DNA from: Candidatus Calescibacterium sp.
Lineage (GTDB): Bacteria; Calescibacteriota; Calescibacteriia; Calescibacteriales; Calescibacteriaceae
Length of the DNA: 47,123 bases
Direction of reading: 5' to 3'
Assembly: GCA_025060505.1 (NCBI GenBank)
Contig: JANXBU010000003.1
Span: 1-47,123, forward strand
The position numbers were made by a program, and so were the translations under genes. Under the pieces are notes generated by a model. That model made no database searches and was not told the origin of the DNA. It saw only the letters and a program-made list of their open reading frames with translations. This document shows positions 17,802 through 27,800 of the stretch, in pieces. Numbering within the stretch: the first letter of the stretch is position 1; each line of letters starts with the position of its first letter.

Positions 17802-18860
17802 TCAGCAGTTTCTGTAGTAAATTGGGCAGCCCTCACACCATTTCGGCGGGTTTTCTCTGAAAGTATTCAAAAATTCATTTCTCTGAAAGATTACTCCATC
17901 AGGACCGTCAGAAAAAATATTCCCAAAAACTCCTTTCTTTCTTTTCTCAGGAACAGTTCCACATATACAAGGGTATGTATTCCCATCGGTTGTTATGAAT
18001 AAAGTTGAGTAAGCGAACTGACAGAAACCAGAAAAATAATCACCCCTTTCATAATCGTAGTGCGATATGAGATAAATATCAGCTTTTCCTTTGTATTTTT
18101 TTTTCAGCGATTTTATTATTTCAATATCATTCTTATCTGGTATATCAACAGATGGGTTCAGGAACTCTGCTGTGTAGAGCGTTTGGAAGTAAAATGAATT
18201 TATACCAAGCTCAAGCCCTTTTGAAATTATATCTTCAAGATCGTTGACGTTTTCTTTCATAACAGTGCAATTTATACATATTTCTGGGAACTTGGTGCCG
18301 GTTTTTCTTTTTGCATCCTGTAATTTTTTTATGTTTTTCACAACTACATCTATGTTTCCTCCTTCTCTTATTTTTGAGAACATCTGTTTATCAAATGTAT
18401 CTATTGAGGCAAAAATTTTCCTTATACCTGTTTGAATAAGCTTTTGAGGATCTATAACGGAAAAGTTAGAGAATGGAAGAACAATGAAATTTTTTCTAAC
18501 AGCATAGCTCAACATTTCATAGATATCTCTGTGGAGGAAAGATTCTCCAACTCCGTATGGATAAAGGAATAAAGCATCATCGAATTGATCTAAAATTTTA
18601 TTGAAGATTTCAAGAGATATTTTTGATTTTTCAAAAAGTGTTCCAGCTCTACAACCAACGCAATTGAAATTACAACCATTAACTATTTCAATAAAAAGTG
18701 TCGTAGGTCTTGGAGGAAAAATAAATTTACCAGTTTTCCTACCTATGTAGTTGTTCGCGAGGTTCAAAAATCTTCTGGTGTTGAGCTTTGATACAAAATA
18801 AAGAAGGTCGCTTCTGATCAATCCACTTCTTATTTCATCAATCAGGCTCAGTAGACTCAT
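17802..18860 (-). CDS. Radical SAM enzyme with SPASM-like C-terminal cysteines (paralogue 3)
   Basis: This 352-residue paralogue has CX3CX2C at Cys63, Cys67 and Cys70 (CNFNCVGC) after TLFIEIVNG. The usual GEP of the SAM-binding motif is GES here (GVGESFLHRD). The C-terminal cysteines are in GFCQFAYS, YPCICGT and WCEGCPIYYRNC, the last adding an extra terminal Cys. It resembles paralogue 4 most closely: both have PYGVGE, SHYDYERGDYF/SHYDYEKGDFF and FAYxTxFI. The gene lies 18 bases downstream of paralogue 4 on the same strand and is probably in its operon. The convergent partner on the left is paralogue 2. Confidence 0.85.
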   Translation of the reverse strand: MSLLSLIDEIRSGLIRSDLLYFVSKLNTRRFLNLANNYIGRKTGKFIFPPRPTTLFIEIVNGCNFNCVGCRAGTLFEKSKISLEIFNKILDQFDDALFLYPYGVGESFLHRDIYEMLSYAVRKNFIVLPFSNFSVIDPQKLIQTGIRKIFASIDTFDKQMFSKIREGGNIDVVVKNIKKLQDAKRKTGTKFPEICINCTVMKENVNDLEDIISKGLELGINSFYFQTLYTAEFLNPSVDIPDKNDIEIIKSLKKKYKGKADIYLISHYDYERGDYFSGFCQFAYSTLFITTDGNTYPCICGTVPEKRKKGVFGNIFSDGPDGVIFQRNEFLNTFRENPPKWCEGCPIYYRNC

Positions 18861-18878
18861 ATACCCTTTTTTAAATTT

Positions 18879-19955
18879 TTAGAAATTTCTGCAATATACT
18901 GGACACCCTTTACAGTACTCGGGTTTAGCTTTTCTGAAGTTTTCCAGGAAAGTTTGTCTTTTTGATATGGCTCCATCTACATCAGATATGTAACCGAAGT
19001 TCTGATTTCTTTTTGAGATTGGTGCAGCGTAAACGCATGGAAAAATCTTTCCTTCAACATCTATGAATATAGTTGTGTAAGCAAATAAGCAGTAGCCAGT
19101 GAAAAAGTCCCCTTTTTCATAATCATAGTGAGAGGTCAGAAGTATTCTGGCTCTACCCTTATACTTTGATTTAAGACTTTTTACTTTCTCTATTTGTTGC
19201 TTCGTTGGTATATCTCCGGGGGTATCTAAAATGTCTACCTTAAACACAGTTTGAAAGAAAAATGTATCAACTCCGTAAGATAAACCGAGTTCAACAACAC
19301 TTTCTATATCTTCTGTATTATTGTCAAATAGTGTGATGCTGAACCCTATTTTTGGTGTATATGAGTTCAGAGTCTTCTTTCGCTCAATTATCAACTTCAA
19401 ATTCTCTATAAATTTATCTAAGTTTCCATTTTTTCTTATTTGGGAAAATTCCTGAGGATTTGTCGAGTCTATAGAAGCGAAAACATATTTAACTCCAGTT
19501 TTTATCAGCTCATCCGGGTCTATTTTTGAGAGGTTTGTAAAGGGTGTTATTTGAAATCCCTTCTGTACTGCGTACTTGAGCATCTTATATGTTTCTTTGT
19601 TCAAAAAGGGCTCTCCCACACCATAGGGAAATATAAAGGTAGCATCGTGGAATTTTTCTAAGATTTCCTTGAAGGTGTCAAATGACATAAATTGTATTTC
19701 AAATTGGCTAGCCGGACACATAACGCATGAGAAATTACATCCACGAACAACCTCTATAAACAAAGTCGCGGGTCTCAAGGGTTTGAATATATGAAAGCCA
19801 AATCTTCTTGCTATATATGAATTTACGATATTTCTGAACCTTTTTGCGTTCATACTTTTGATGAAATCAAAACCAAATCTTCTGGTGAGAAATCCTAAAT
19901 CTTCAGCGATTTTGTTTATAGGCACAGCTGATTCGGTAAATTTGTTTATGGTCAT
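18879..19955 (-). CDS. Radical SAM enzyme with SPASM-like C-terminal cysteines (paralogue 4)
   Basis: This is a 358-residue paralogue when started at ATG 19955. A TTG two codons upstream is also possible, but a TAAAAT hexamer nine bases before the ATG (complement of 19965-19970) favours the ATG. The cluster motif CNFSCVMC follows TLFIEVVRG, and the glycine-rich motif is GVGEPFLNKE. SPASM-like cysteines are in GYCLFAYT, FPCVYAAP and YCKGCPVYCRNF. The N-terminal helix 'AKRFRNIVNSYIARRFG' is shared with paralogue 3. With paralogue 3 it forms a two-gene leftward unit next to a UbiA-family gene. Confidence 0.85.
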   Translation of the reverse strand: MTINKFTESAVPINKIAEDLGFLTRRFGFDFIKSMNAKRFRNIVNSYIARRFGFHIFKPLRPATLFIEVVRGCNFSCVMCPASQFEIQFMSFDTFKEILEKFHDATFIFPYGVGEPFLNKETYKMLKYAVQKGFQITPFTNLSKIDPDELIKTGVKYVFASIDSTNPQEFSQIRKNGNLDKFIENLKLIIERKKTLNSYTPKIGFSITLFDNNTEDIESVVELGLSYGVDTFFFQTVFKVDILDTPGDIPTKQQIEKVKSLKSKYKGRARILLTSHYDYEKGDFFTGYCLFAYTTIFIDVEGKIFPCVYAAPISKRNQNFGYISDVDGAISKRQTFLENFRKAKPEYCKGCPVYCRNF

Positions 19956-20019
19956 AACCAATCTATTTTAGTGATTTCAAAGAAAATTTGTTAAATATTC
20001 TTAGGTTCTTCCTATTATT

Positions 20020-20802
20020 TTAATTCAGTATGTCGGGTAACCTTTCAAAAGCAAATATACCAATACACAGTACTGCGAAGTTAATCCTATAGAACATTCT
20101 GTACAATTGTATTGCTATTTTCTTTCTGAGCATACTTAGTATGAAGACCAGGTGTGTCAGAAAGGCTACCGGGAGTAAAAACTTCAATATATTATTACTC
20201 GTATTAATATACATAAGCAAGTAGGCTGAGAAAAATAGTGCAGATGAGATGAACATTGAGATCTTAGTTCCTAAAACAGACGATAGGTTCTTTTGTCTCA
20301 GGTCTTTATCTTCATCAATGTCTTGAACAAGGTCAACTATATAACCTCCTGTGAAAGCGAGTGAAACTCCTGATGCAAGAATAAAGGTCTGAAAAGAGAA
20401 GTTTGAATTGTCTGAGAAAATTACTCCAAAATAAAATTGTAGTATACCGCCGAAGAAATGTAGAATAAGATCAGGAAGAACCATTAGTTTTCGAGATGTG
20501 TAGTAAAAAATCCAGTTTGCAAATATCAGCAAAGGAAAAATGCCATGTATGAAGCCTTTTTGTAAGCCGATGGTGCAACTTGCAGTTAGAAGTACAACAG
20601 AGCGAATCAGATAATTCTTGGAAGAAAAAAAATCTCCTAGAGCAAAAACAGATAAAGCGCATAGAAAACTTGAAGCATAAAGTATAAGCAAATCTGAAAA
20701 AAGCAAGGTCTCGGTGAACATAAAGTATCCGAATACAGGGATACCGGAAAGAAATAGAGCTTCAAAAACTCTTAATTTTATAAAGAAACTCAGCAACACC
20801 AT
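20020..20802 (-). CDS. UbiA-family membrane protein with degenerate first Asp motif
   Basis: This 260-residue protein has about eight hydrophobic helices. The second UbiA motif is clear (DLVQDIDEDKDLRQKNL, Asp157-Asp167), where Asp residues bind Mg-diphosphate. The first motif, normally NDxxDxxxD, is reduced to GDFFSSKN around Asp57, so classical prenyl-transfer chemistry is uncertain. UbiA relatives attach prenyl or polyprenyl chains to quinone precursors, haem, glycerol phosphate or sugars. It lies upstream of radical SAM genes 4 and 3 on the same strand, with 64 bases to paralogue 4, and has its own TATTAA element six bases before the ATG. A role in making or using a lipid carrier for this cluster is inferred. 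Confidence 0.8.
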   Translation of the reverse strand: MVLLSFFIKLRVFEALFLSGIPVFGYFMFTETLLFSDLLILYASSFLCALSVFALGDFFSSKNYLIRSVVLLTASCTIGLQKGFIHGIFPLLIFANWIFYYTSRKLMVLPDLILHFFGGILQFYFGVIFSDNSNFSFQTFILASGVSLAFTGGYIVDLVQDIDEDKDLRQKNLSSVLGTKISMFISSALFFSAYLLMYINTSNNILKFLLPVAFLTHLVFILSMLRKKIAIQLYRMFYRINFAVLCIGIFAFERLPDILN

Positions 20803-20808
20803 AAAAAT

Positions 20809-20814
20809 TTAATA
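20809..20814 (-). promoter_or_regulatory. -10 element, leaderless-type, for the UbiA-family gene
   Basis: TATTAA on the minus strand lies six bases before ATG 20802, with no Shine-Dalgarno sequence. A 16-base perfect palindrome lies about 28 bases further upstream. Confidence 0.4.
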
Positions 20815-20841
20815 TCTCAAGATTGAAAATTTGAACGCTTT

Positions 20842-20857
20842 GTGAAAAATTTTTCAC
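20842..20857. promoter_or_regulatory. 16-base perfect palindrome upstream of the UbiA-family gene, possible operator
   Basis: GTGAAAAATTTTTCAC is self-complementary over all 16 bases and centred about 47 bases before the UbiA-family start. The position, just upstream of or over the -35 region, fits a dimeric regulator site. A terminator is less likely, because the nearest upstream gene on the minus strand ends well away from it and no T-run follows. Confidence 0.35.
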
Positions 20858-21063
20858 TTCATTAACTGATTTGATGATTCAGATAACGGAAACCATTGAA
20901 GATTTTTATAAGCAAACTTGCTTTGTAGCAAACGAGCAGTACTAAAAAACTCTGTGAAAATTCAAAACAGCTTCTATTATTGCAGCAACGCTTACTATAT
21001 GTTGATAGAGATAGTATAAGGTCTCTCGTAAAGTCAAAGATGAGGGATGCTGAGATTTAGAAA
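20858..21063. other. Remainder of the 261-base gap upstream of the UbiA-family gene, no gene seen
   Basis: The region between the palindrome and the Sel1-repeat gene is AT-rich. It contains no reading frame, tRNA or repeat that I can support. Confidence 0.3.
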
Positions 21064-21831
21064 TTATGGAGTGCTTTTTAGTTTTGAGCAGGCGGGAGAG
21101 TATCCGAGCTCGCAGGATATATACAAGTATTTTTTATCTCCGGTTTTCTCCCAGTTTTTCCAACATCCATAAGCATCAAAATATTCGCAGGATTTTCTGA
21201 GATATTCTTTTGGGGACTTATTATATTTTGGATCGTTTTCGTATATCTCATAGAGATAAAAGCAGGCTGTACCATTTTTCATTGAGCAGGCCCTTTCAAA
21301 CAATTCTATACCTTTGTTTTTATCTTCATTAGTGAATCTCCCGTTATAATACATAAATCCAAGTATATAACAATCATTTGGGCTTTTTTCTCCTTTGCAT
21401 TTTCTCGTTGCTATCTCGTAAGCTTTCTTGAGAGATTGTTCTGATTTATCTTTTCTCCCAGTCGACTCATATATTGCAGCTAAGTTCAGACAACCTCCGG
21501 AGAGATTGAATTCCTCGCAGGCTATCTGATATATCCTTTCGTTGTTATCTTTGAATATCATGTAGGCTCTTTTTGAGTACTCTGATCCTATCTTTAGTCT
21601 TTCTTTCATTTCAATTTTTTTTGTGGTTCCCCATAGACCTTCAATATAAATTATAGAGAGTTTGGCACATGAGTATCCATCCTCTAAAATACATCCCGCG
21701 TCATAGTATTCTATAGCTTTATTGTAATCTTTTTCTTGCTCATATTTCTTTGCATTTTTTAAGCAATCTGTGATGGAACCGCTGTAACAGTTCTGAGATA
21801 TTAGAAGTAGTGAGAATACAAATTCTATCAT
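21064..21831 (-). CDS. Exported Sel1-like repeat protein with paired cysteines (Hcp-like)
   Basis: This 255-residue protein has a short N-terminal hydrophobic signal (residues 2-13). It is followed by about five Sel1/TPR-type helical repeats with recognisable A-x-L-x-x-I-Y and G-x-x-Y cores. Nearly every repeat carries two cysteines about eight residues apart (GCILEDGYSC, ACSMKNGTAC, SCEYFDAYGC, SCELGYSPAC), as in the Helicobacter cysteine-rich proteins where they form disulfides. That supports a periplasmic or extracellular location. Such scaffolds bind proteins or peptides. It diverges from the giant cysteine-rich protein gene with 67 bases between starts; TAAAAT (complement of 21839-21844) lies seven bases before its ATG. 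Confidence 0.85.
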   Translation of the reverse strand: MIEFVFSLLLISQNCYSGSITDCLKNAKKYEQEKDYNKAIEYYDAGCILEDGYSCAKLSIIYIEGLWGTTKKIEMKERLKIGSEYSKRAYMIFKDNNERIYQIACEEFNLSGGCLNLAAIYESTGRKDKSEQSLKKAYEIATRKCKGEKSPNDCYILGFMYYNGRFTNEDKNKGIELFERACSMKNGTACFYLYEIYENDPKYNKSPKEYLRKSCEYFDAYGCWKNWEKTGDKKYLYISCELGYSPACSKLKSTP

Positions 21832-21886
21832 ATCTCAAATTTTAAATACAGTTTCAATTTTCACAATTTTCTCTGAACTTGATGAT

Positions 21887-21892
21887 TATAAT
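21887..21892 (+). promoter_or_regulatory. TATAAT -10 element, leaderless-type, for the giant protein gene
   Basis: A perfect TATAAT lies six bases before ATG 21899, with no Shine-Dalgarno sequence between. The mRNA would begin at the start codon. No good -35 hexamer is evident. Confidence 0.55.
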
Positions 21893-21898
21893 ATATCT

Positions 21899-24800
21899 AT
21901 GTCAAAAAGATTTTTTGTCTATTTTCTAATTTCATTTGCAATAATTCTAAGTATTGTTTTAGCTCTGTTAACTCTTAAACCCAAAAGTATAAGAGCAATA
22001 GGTGGAATTTCGGAGGAAGAGAGATTGTACATTACAGAATCTTTTAAAGGGCTCCAGGCAAAATTCTATGAACTTGTAAGAGCAAAAGGTGTAAAAAATA
22101 TCACAGCGCAAGACATCGTTCAGAATATGGATGAAAGAACCTTAGGGATACTGAAAAAATACTATTTTGATAATGGATGCCCCACGGGAAAAACATCTTC
22201 TTTTGAAGAGTGCGTTGAAAAAATTATAAAAGATCTAAGATTCATTTTTGAGACAATCGGGGTTTCAGATAGGCTTCTTTCACAGATAGATGAAGGCAAC
22301 AGGAATCCGGTGAGTTTTATATGTCCAATCAATATGAATATAAAGAATGAGGATGAATGCTACAGGGAAGCAGCAAAGCAGTATATGATGCTACCGATTT
22401 TGGCCTTGATGAAAGATAAGGAGTTGAAAGAGAGGAACTGGTTGTATGCACCGCGTATATTTGGCAAAGAGCTCCCATCAACTCAGAAGCTCGCTGTAGA
22501 AGGTATAGGGTGTGGACTTACAAGCGGAAACCTTATGAATGTTTCAAATTTCAATCAACACTTCATTAATGTTGCTTTTGGTAAAGGAGCTCCTTACGAC
22601 ATACAATCTTGGTTTGGTGCAGATATTGTGGATACAGGCGCTCCAGGTTGTAATCCACCAGAAAGAGATTGCGGATTTGAGCAGAATATAAACACGGCAA
22701 CGGGAGAATTTTTCGGGCTTTTTCAGTGGCTGTCAGACCAGCTTGAGGAAAACCTTGCAAGCTCAAGTCTTATTCAATTTGTTCAGGGTTTGCTTATTGG
22801 TAAGGGAACGTGTAGTTCTATGGCCGGGGTTAACATGTGTCTTGTTGTCAGAGACCATACGGGAACTGGTGGGAATCAATGTTATGAAGATGTTAATTCA
22901 AATTTCCAGAACAATGTTATAAACGATGGTTATATTATGTATTACAACAGAGCCTTTGTTGAGGTTTTTCCAGATCCAAGCGCTGGTTATTTAACAGCAA
23001 TAATAGCGCTTTGGGCTGAGGCAGATACAGCCAATATAGATCCTTGGACAAGTGGTTTTGGAACCTTTATACCGTCTCACAACACAATAGATAGCGGAAA
23101 TTCAAGACCATCTTCAGAGATTTGTTTTGAAGCGAGGTCTTGTGCAGATGGATGGACATTTGGTCACGGAGATACTCAGTTTAGAGCATATGTTGAGGGA
23201 GTTCTGATAAGGTTCAGATTACAGGTCGTAGTTCAAGGATCTTTGGTTGATGTCTGTCCATTTTCTGCGGATCTTGATATTTTGGGATCAGATGTCGATC
23301 ACCCGGTTCTAGGATGTTTGACAGACTGTGTGGGAGCAGAACCTCTTTTGGAGGGTCTCGGACCACAGCTTGAAGCTGGATTGGATGGTTTCCTTCATGG
23401 CAACTGTCCTATACCTGGGGCAGGTCCTAACATTACAGATGCGAACTTGAGTTTGTGTCCCAAGAAACCTTCTGCTATGCCCGGTTCCGGACCAGGTGGA
23501 GGAAACTGTAATGCTTTACTTCCAGCTTGCCCAGCTTTTTCTCCAGGATGGAACTGCTGCTGGAATTATACAACCGGAAGTATGGAATGCAATCTTGGAG
23601 GAGGTAGTGGAGGATGCAAACATGCTCTTCTTCCAATAGATTTGAACGAACTTCTTATAACAGGTAGGGCTTTTTCTATCTCACAATTTTGTGGGAGACC
23701 AACATCAGCTCAGGATCCGCCATCTGGACACTCTCATGAGGATCCATCAAAGTGTTATCCTGGACCAATAAATGTTGGTCTGTTAAGCTTACCAAAAAGA
23801 CCATGGTATGGGACACTTGGTTGCTTTTCTGGAGAATATGATATTGGATGTTATACATATCCACACAGAGCTTTGATAATGGGTACAGGGTGTTCTATAT
23901 CTTTTGATGCCGGAATACGACCACGAGATCTATCTAAGACCTGTTATCCTGGCTTCATAACAAGAGGTATAGCTCTAGGTACAGATACAGGTGGATTCTT
24001 CCCTCGCCCTGCATTTGGTATAGATAATTACTCACCATTCCCGTTTCCGAACAACGCTTTACTGACTTCAAGGATAAATTCATGGGTACTTTCAACCATT
24101 ACACTTGCAGGTGGGAATGTGGATAACGGATATTTTCAAACCGCTGTAGGCTTCACTTTTAATTTTTATGCGGCTGGATATTCAGACCTATGTATATCAA
24201 CGAATGGTTATATAACCATGCCTCAGACCAATACTGGAGAGTGTACGGATCCAAATCCGGATCCTATACCTTCAACAACAACGCCAGACCCGTATATAGC
24301 GCCGCTTTGGGCTGATCTTTCTGGTGATAACAATGATTTTCTGTATTATTTTGTATCTCTTCCCCCGCTTTTTGTACCGCGAACTCAGCAGGCAAGACCT
24401 CCGGGGTCCTGGGCGCCAGCTGGAAACAACTATCCGAACGTGGCAATAGGTTGGAGTGGAGAACCTAACTACTACCATCTTGCTTTTAATAATACGGAGG
24501 GTAATATATGTGCTAATGGTACGAATTTCAATGACTATGTATATGCTTATCCTTTACCCGGTGGTTTTACATTCCCATTTTATGATCAAACAGGTAACAA
24601 CTACCTGTGTATAGACTCAAACGGATGGTTGGCTCCAAGAACCGGTGGATGTGGAGGTGTTGGATCTGCTCCATCAGGAGCTGCAATACCAAACGCAGCT
24701 GCTCCAAATGGAATAATAGCTGCGCTATGGAAAGATCTTTCTCCAGCTCGTCAAGAGCTCCGTGGTGGAGGGGACTGTGATGGAAGGTGCCCAGAGTGTG

Positions 24801-27800
24801 AGGATGGTTGCCAGAATCCTTCTTGTACAACAGATGGGGGAACAATCAGCTGGTTTTGCCACTCTGAACAAAGTGTAAACTGTGGGTGGACATACTGTCC
24901 CGGAGGTTGTACAGGTTGCGGAGCTAATAGATGGTGTAGAAACTTTGATACAACAAACTCTGATATCTGCTGCGGACCATCAGGAGATTGTTCTGGAACG
25001 TGTCATCAAAATGGAACATGTTCCGGAACCTGCTACACGGTTCCAGGCTGTGTTCCTGATTCTTCTGGTAATTATGATGTAAATTGTCGTGTTGGGCCGT
25101 GCGATGGAGATGAATGTGGATGTAATCAAAGAACATCTCATTGTCACGGAACTTGTTTTTTGGGAGTTTGTACAAACTGTGATACACGTTGTCATTCAAC
25201 AGGAGGGGCAAGTGGGTGTTATTCTCAGGATTCCTGTTGCTTCTGGAGGGGTGGAGGTTGGGAATGTGCTTGCGGTTCAAATCAGAACTGCCAAGGTGGC
25301 TGTGAGGCGGATGCTAGTCTTTTCGATGAAGAGCCGCAGCAGCGTTTATTCAGAGTTCTTGGAGCTGGTTATGTTCTTATAGGCTCAATAGATAAGGATA
25401 ATAACGGTACAGCAGATGTAGTGGACTGCCCCGGAGCAGATATTGCAAACGGTCTCTTTGATGACGATAATGATGGAAACTACTACGAGGATGATGACGC
25501 TGCTGCTACAAACTGCCAGCATATAGTTGTAACTTGGTATAAGATTCCAGACCTCAACGCCATAAATGATCAGGGTTGCGGAAATAATGATAATAATGAT
25601 TGCAGCGGTACTCAGGAGGATTGTTGCTCTTCTGATCAGTGCTCCGGTGGAGCTTGCCAGACTTGTGGGCCGTGTAATTCAGATAATAGAGCTCTTTGTA
25701 GACTCAGAGCTGCCGGAATTCTGAACCCAGAACCTACATATGGTGGTTCTGGGCCATGCACAAATAAAAATACCGCACAAGTTGTCCTGTTTTCAGATGG
25801 AACAATTGATATAAACCTTGAAAACTGGACAAATACAAACATACTTATTGATACAGATGGGCCAAATGGTAATGCATGTAGTTTCTGTGGGTTGTGTATT
25901 ACAGGCTGTAACTGTGATCCAGAGACAATACCAAGACCACATTATGTTGGCATAGAGAACTACGCTGGAACACAGGGAATAGGTGTACCAAATCCAAGGC
26001 CAAACACTACATACAGATTCATAAGGGTTGGTCTGGCTTCTGCTGTTTGTGGAAATTCTGCTGTTCAAACAGGACAATTTACAAACTGTCCAGACACACT
26101 CCAACCCGGAGTTGCTCCAGATAGAACATGCAGAGTTGTAAGATGGGATAACTACCATGTCAGAGGTCAGGCAGTATGTGTTGATATGTATGTTCTTTTA
26201 TATAATGTCGGAACCGGAGTTGCTCCAACACAGAACTACGATATAGTCTTTTACATGAGAGATTTCAAATCTCCTGTTCCGGGAGTTACAGACCCGGATC
26301 AGCAGGAACAAATAGCTCGTCAGACCAATTTTGTAAGGACCGTTGGAGTGGAGAATGCACCGGGAACTTTGGGACAATATGGCTTTATTCCACCAGATGG
26401 AACAGGGGTTGTTATGAGGTATTCTCCAGCTTTCTTATACTATGTAGGTATGGGATTGTCACAAGATTTGCTTTCAGACGCTGCTCATATGATCTATTCA
26501 TCTGGGCTTCTCTGTTTAGCTGTAAACCCCGGAGGCGTTGTAACCGCTGATGCTGATAAGTTCAATGATATATCTGCGTTTTTACCGTTTAATCTATCTG
26601 AGGTTCAGAATTTAGCTTACTTTTTCAATTCTGTTCGTTATTTGTGTGATCCAGATTCTAAAGCAGAGATAAGACTTTATCCAACGGGAATTTCTCCCGC
26701 GAGCGCTAGAACTGGGACCGCTTGGCCATCTTTGCTCACACCTCCTGCTCCGGCTTCCGGAACCCCGATTCCAAATTTTCCATCTCAGTTTGCAGTTCAA
26801 ACTTTCACAGATTTCACTTTCCTACTTCCGAACTACGCAGCTGGATTTTGGTGCAGACAAAATAATCTGGGTGTTGGTAATCCAGCTCTTTTCTACAAAG
26901 ATGGTGTCCCCGGAACAACCACCGTGCAGTTGTTTGAAGGAATAGGAGATTGGTTCTTGGCAGCTGATATTGAGTATTTTGTGCAGGATCCATCAACGGG
27001 TTGGCTTTCAAATCCGCCTTCTCGTATAACTCAGGTTATAGATTTCTTTATAGATGTAAAACCTCAGATATCAAACATAACATGGAATGCGTCTGTGCCT
27101 ATGGTGGGTAGGATAGGTGGGATTTCAGATATTCTCGGAGATATTCTTTCAGGATACCTTCAAGGAATGCTAAGAACCCGCGTTTCATTCCCGCTGAACA
27201 TAACAGATGCTCTGCATCCAGTTATTAAGTACATAAGACCTGAGGGACCGGACGTTACAATAGATGAGTTTCCAAATACAACAAGCTGGCAGCTGATAGA
27301 GTCAAAATATTCCTGGGTAGTCACGATGCCCGATTATTTAGCTTTATATGTTGGATGTGTTGATTTCAACCAAAATGGAGTTGTAGATCCAATAGTTGAA
27401 TGCAGAGATTATTCAATACTTGGACCACTTGATTTGGGTCTCATTCTTGATTTGCTGGGAGGAGGATTTCTTGCACCAACATACAAAAACGGAGATGGAA
27501 CAAAACCCGAGAGCCACAATGCCCTTCCTTTATTTGAAGTCATAGTTGGTGATAAAAGATGTAAAGCTGGTCAGGAGTGCTATATAGACTATGAGGATGC
27601 AAAGAGATATTTTGGTGACGAGGTTGAAAACTATGTTCAGGTTGTGTATGGTGGTGTGCGCAAAATAACTTTCAGAAGAGGAAAAACTATATGGAAAGTT
27701 CCTATACCAATTAATTCATATTCTGGAGATATAAGAATTAACACTGGTATTTGGTTAGACGGAGAAAATGAACTTTCTTTTCTTGTGATAGATGAGAACA

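Noticed and set aside
25000-25200. CSGTCH and CDTRCH strings in the giant protein, as possible haem-c sites
   Set aside because: Spacing is CX3CH, not CX2CH, and they lie within a dense cysteine field better explained by disulfides.
24924-25280. Open frames of 60-120 codons on the strand opposite the giant gene
   Set aside because: They are shadows of a strongly biased Cys/Gly-rich coding sequence, with no start signals, no family features and odd composition.
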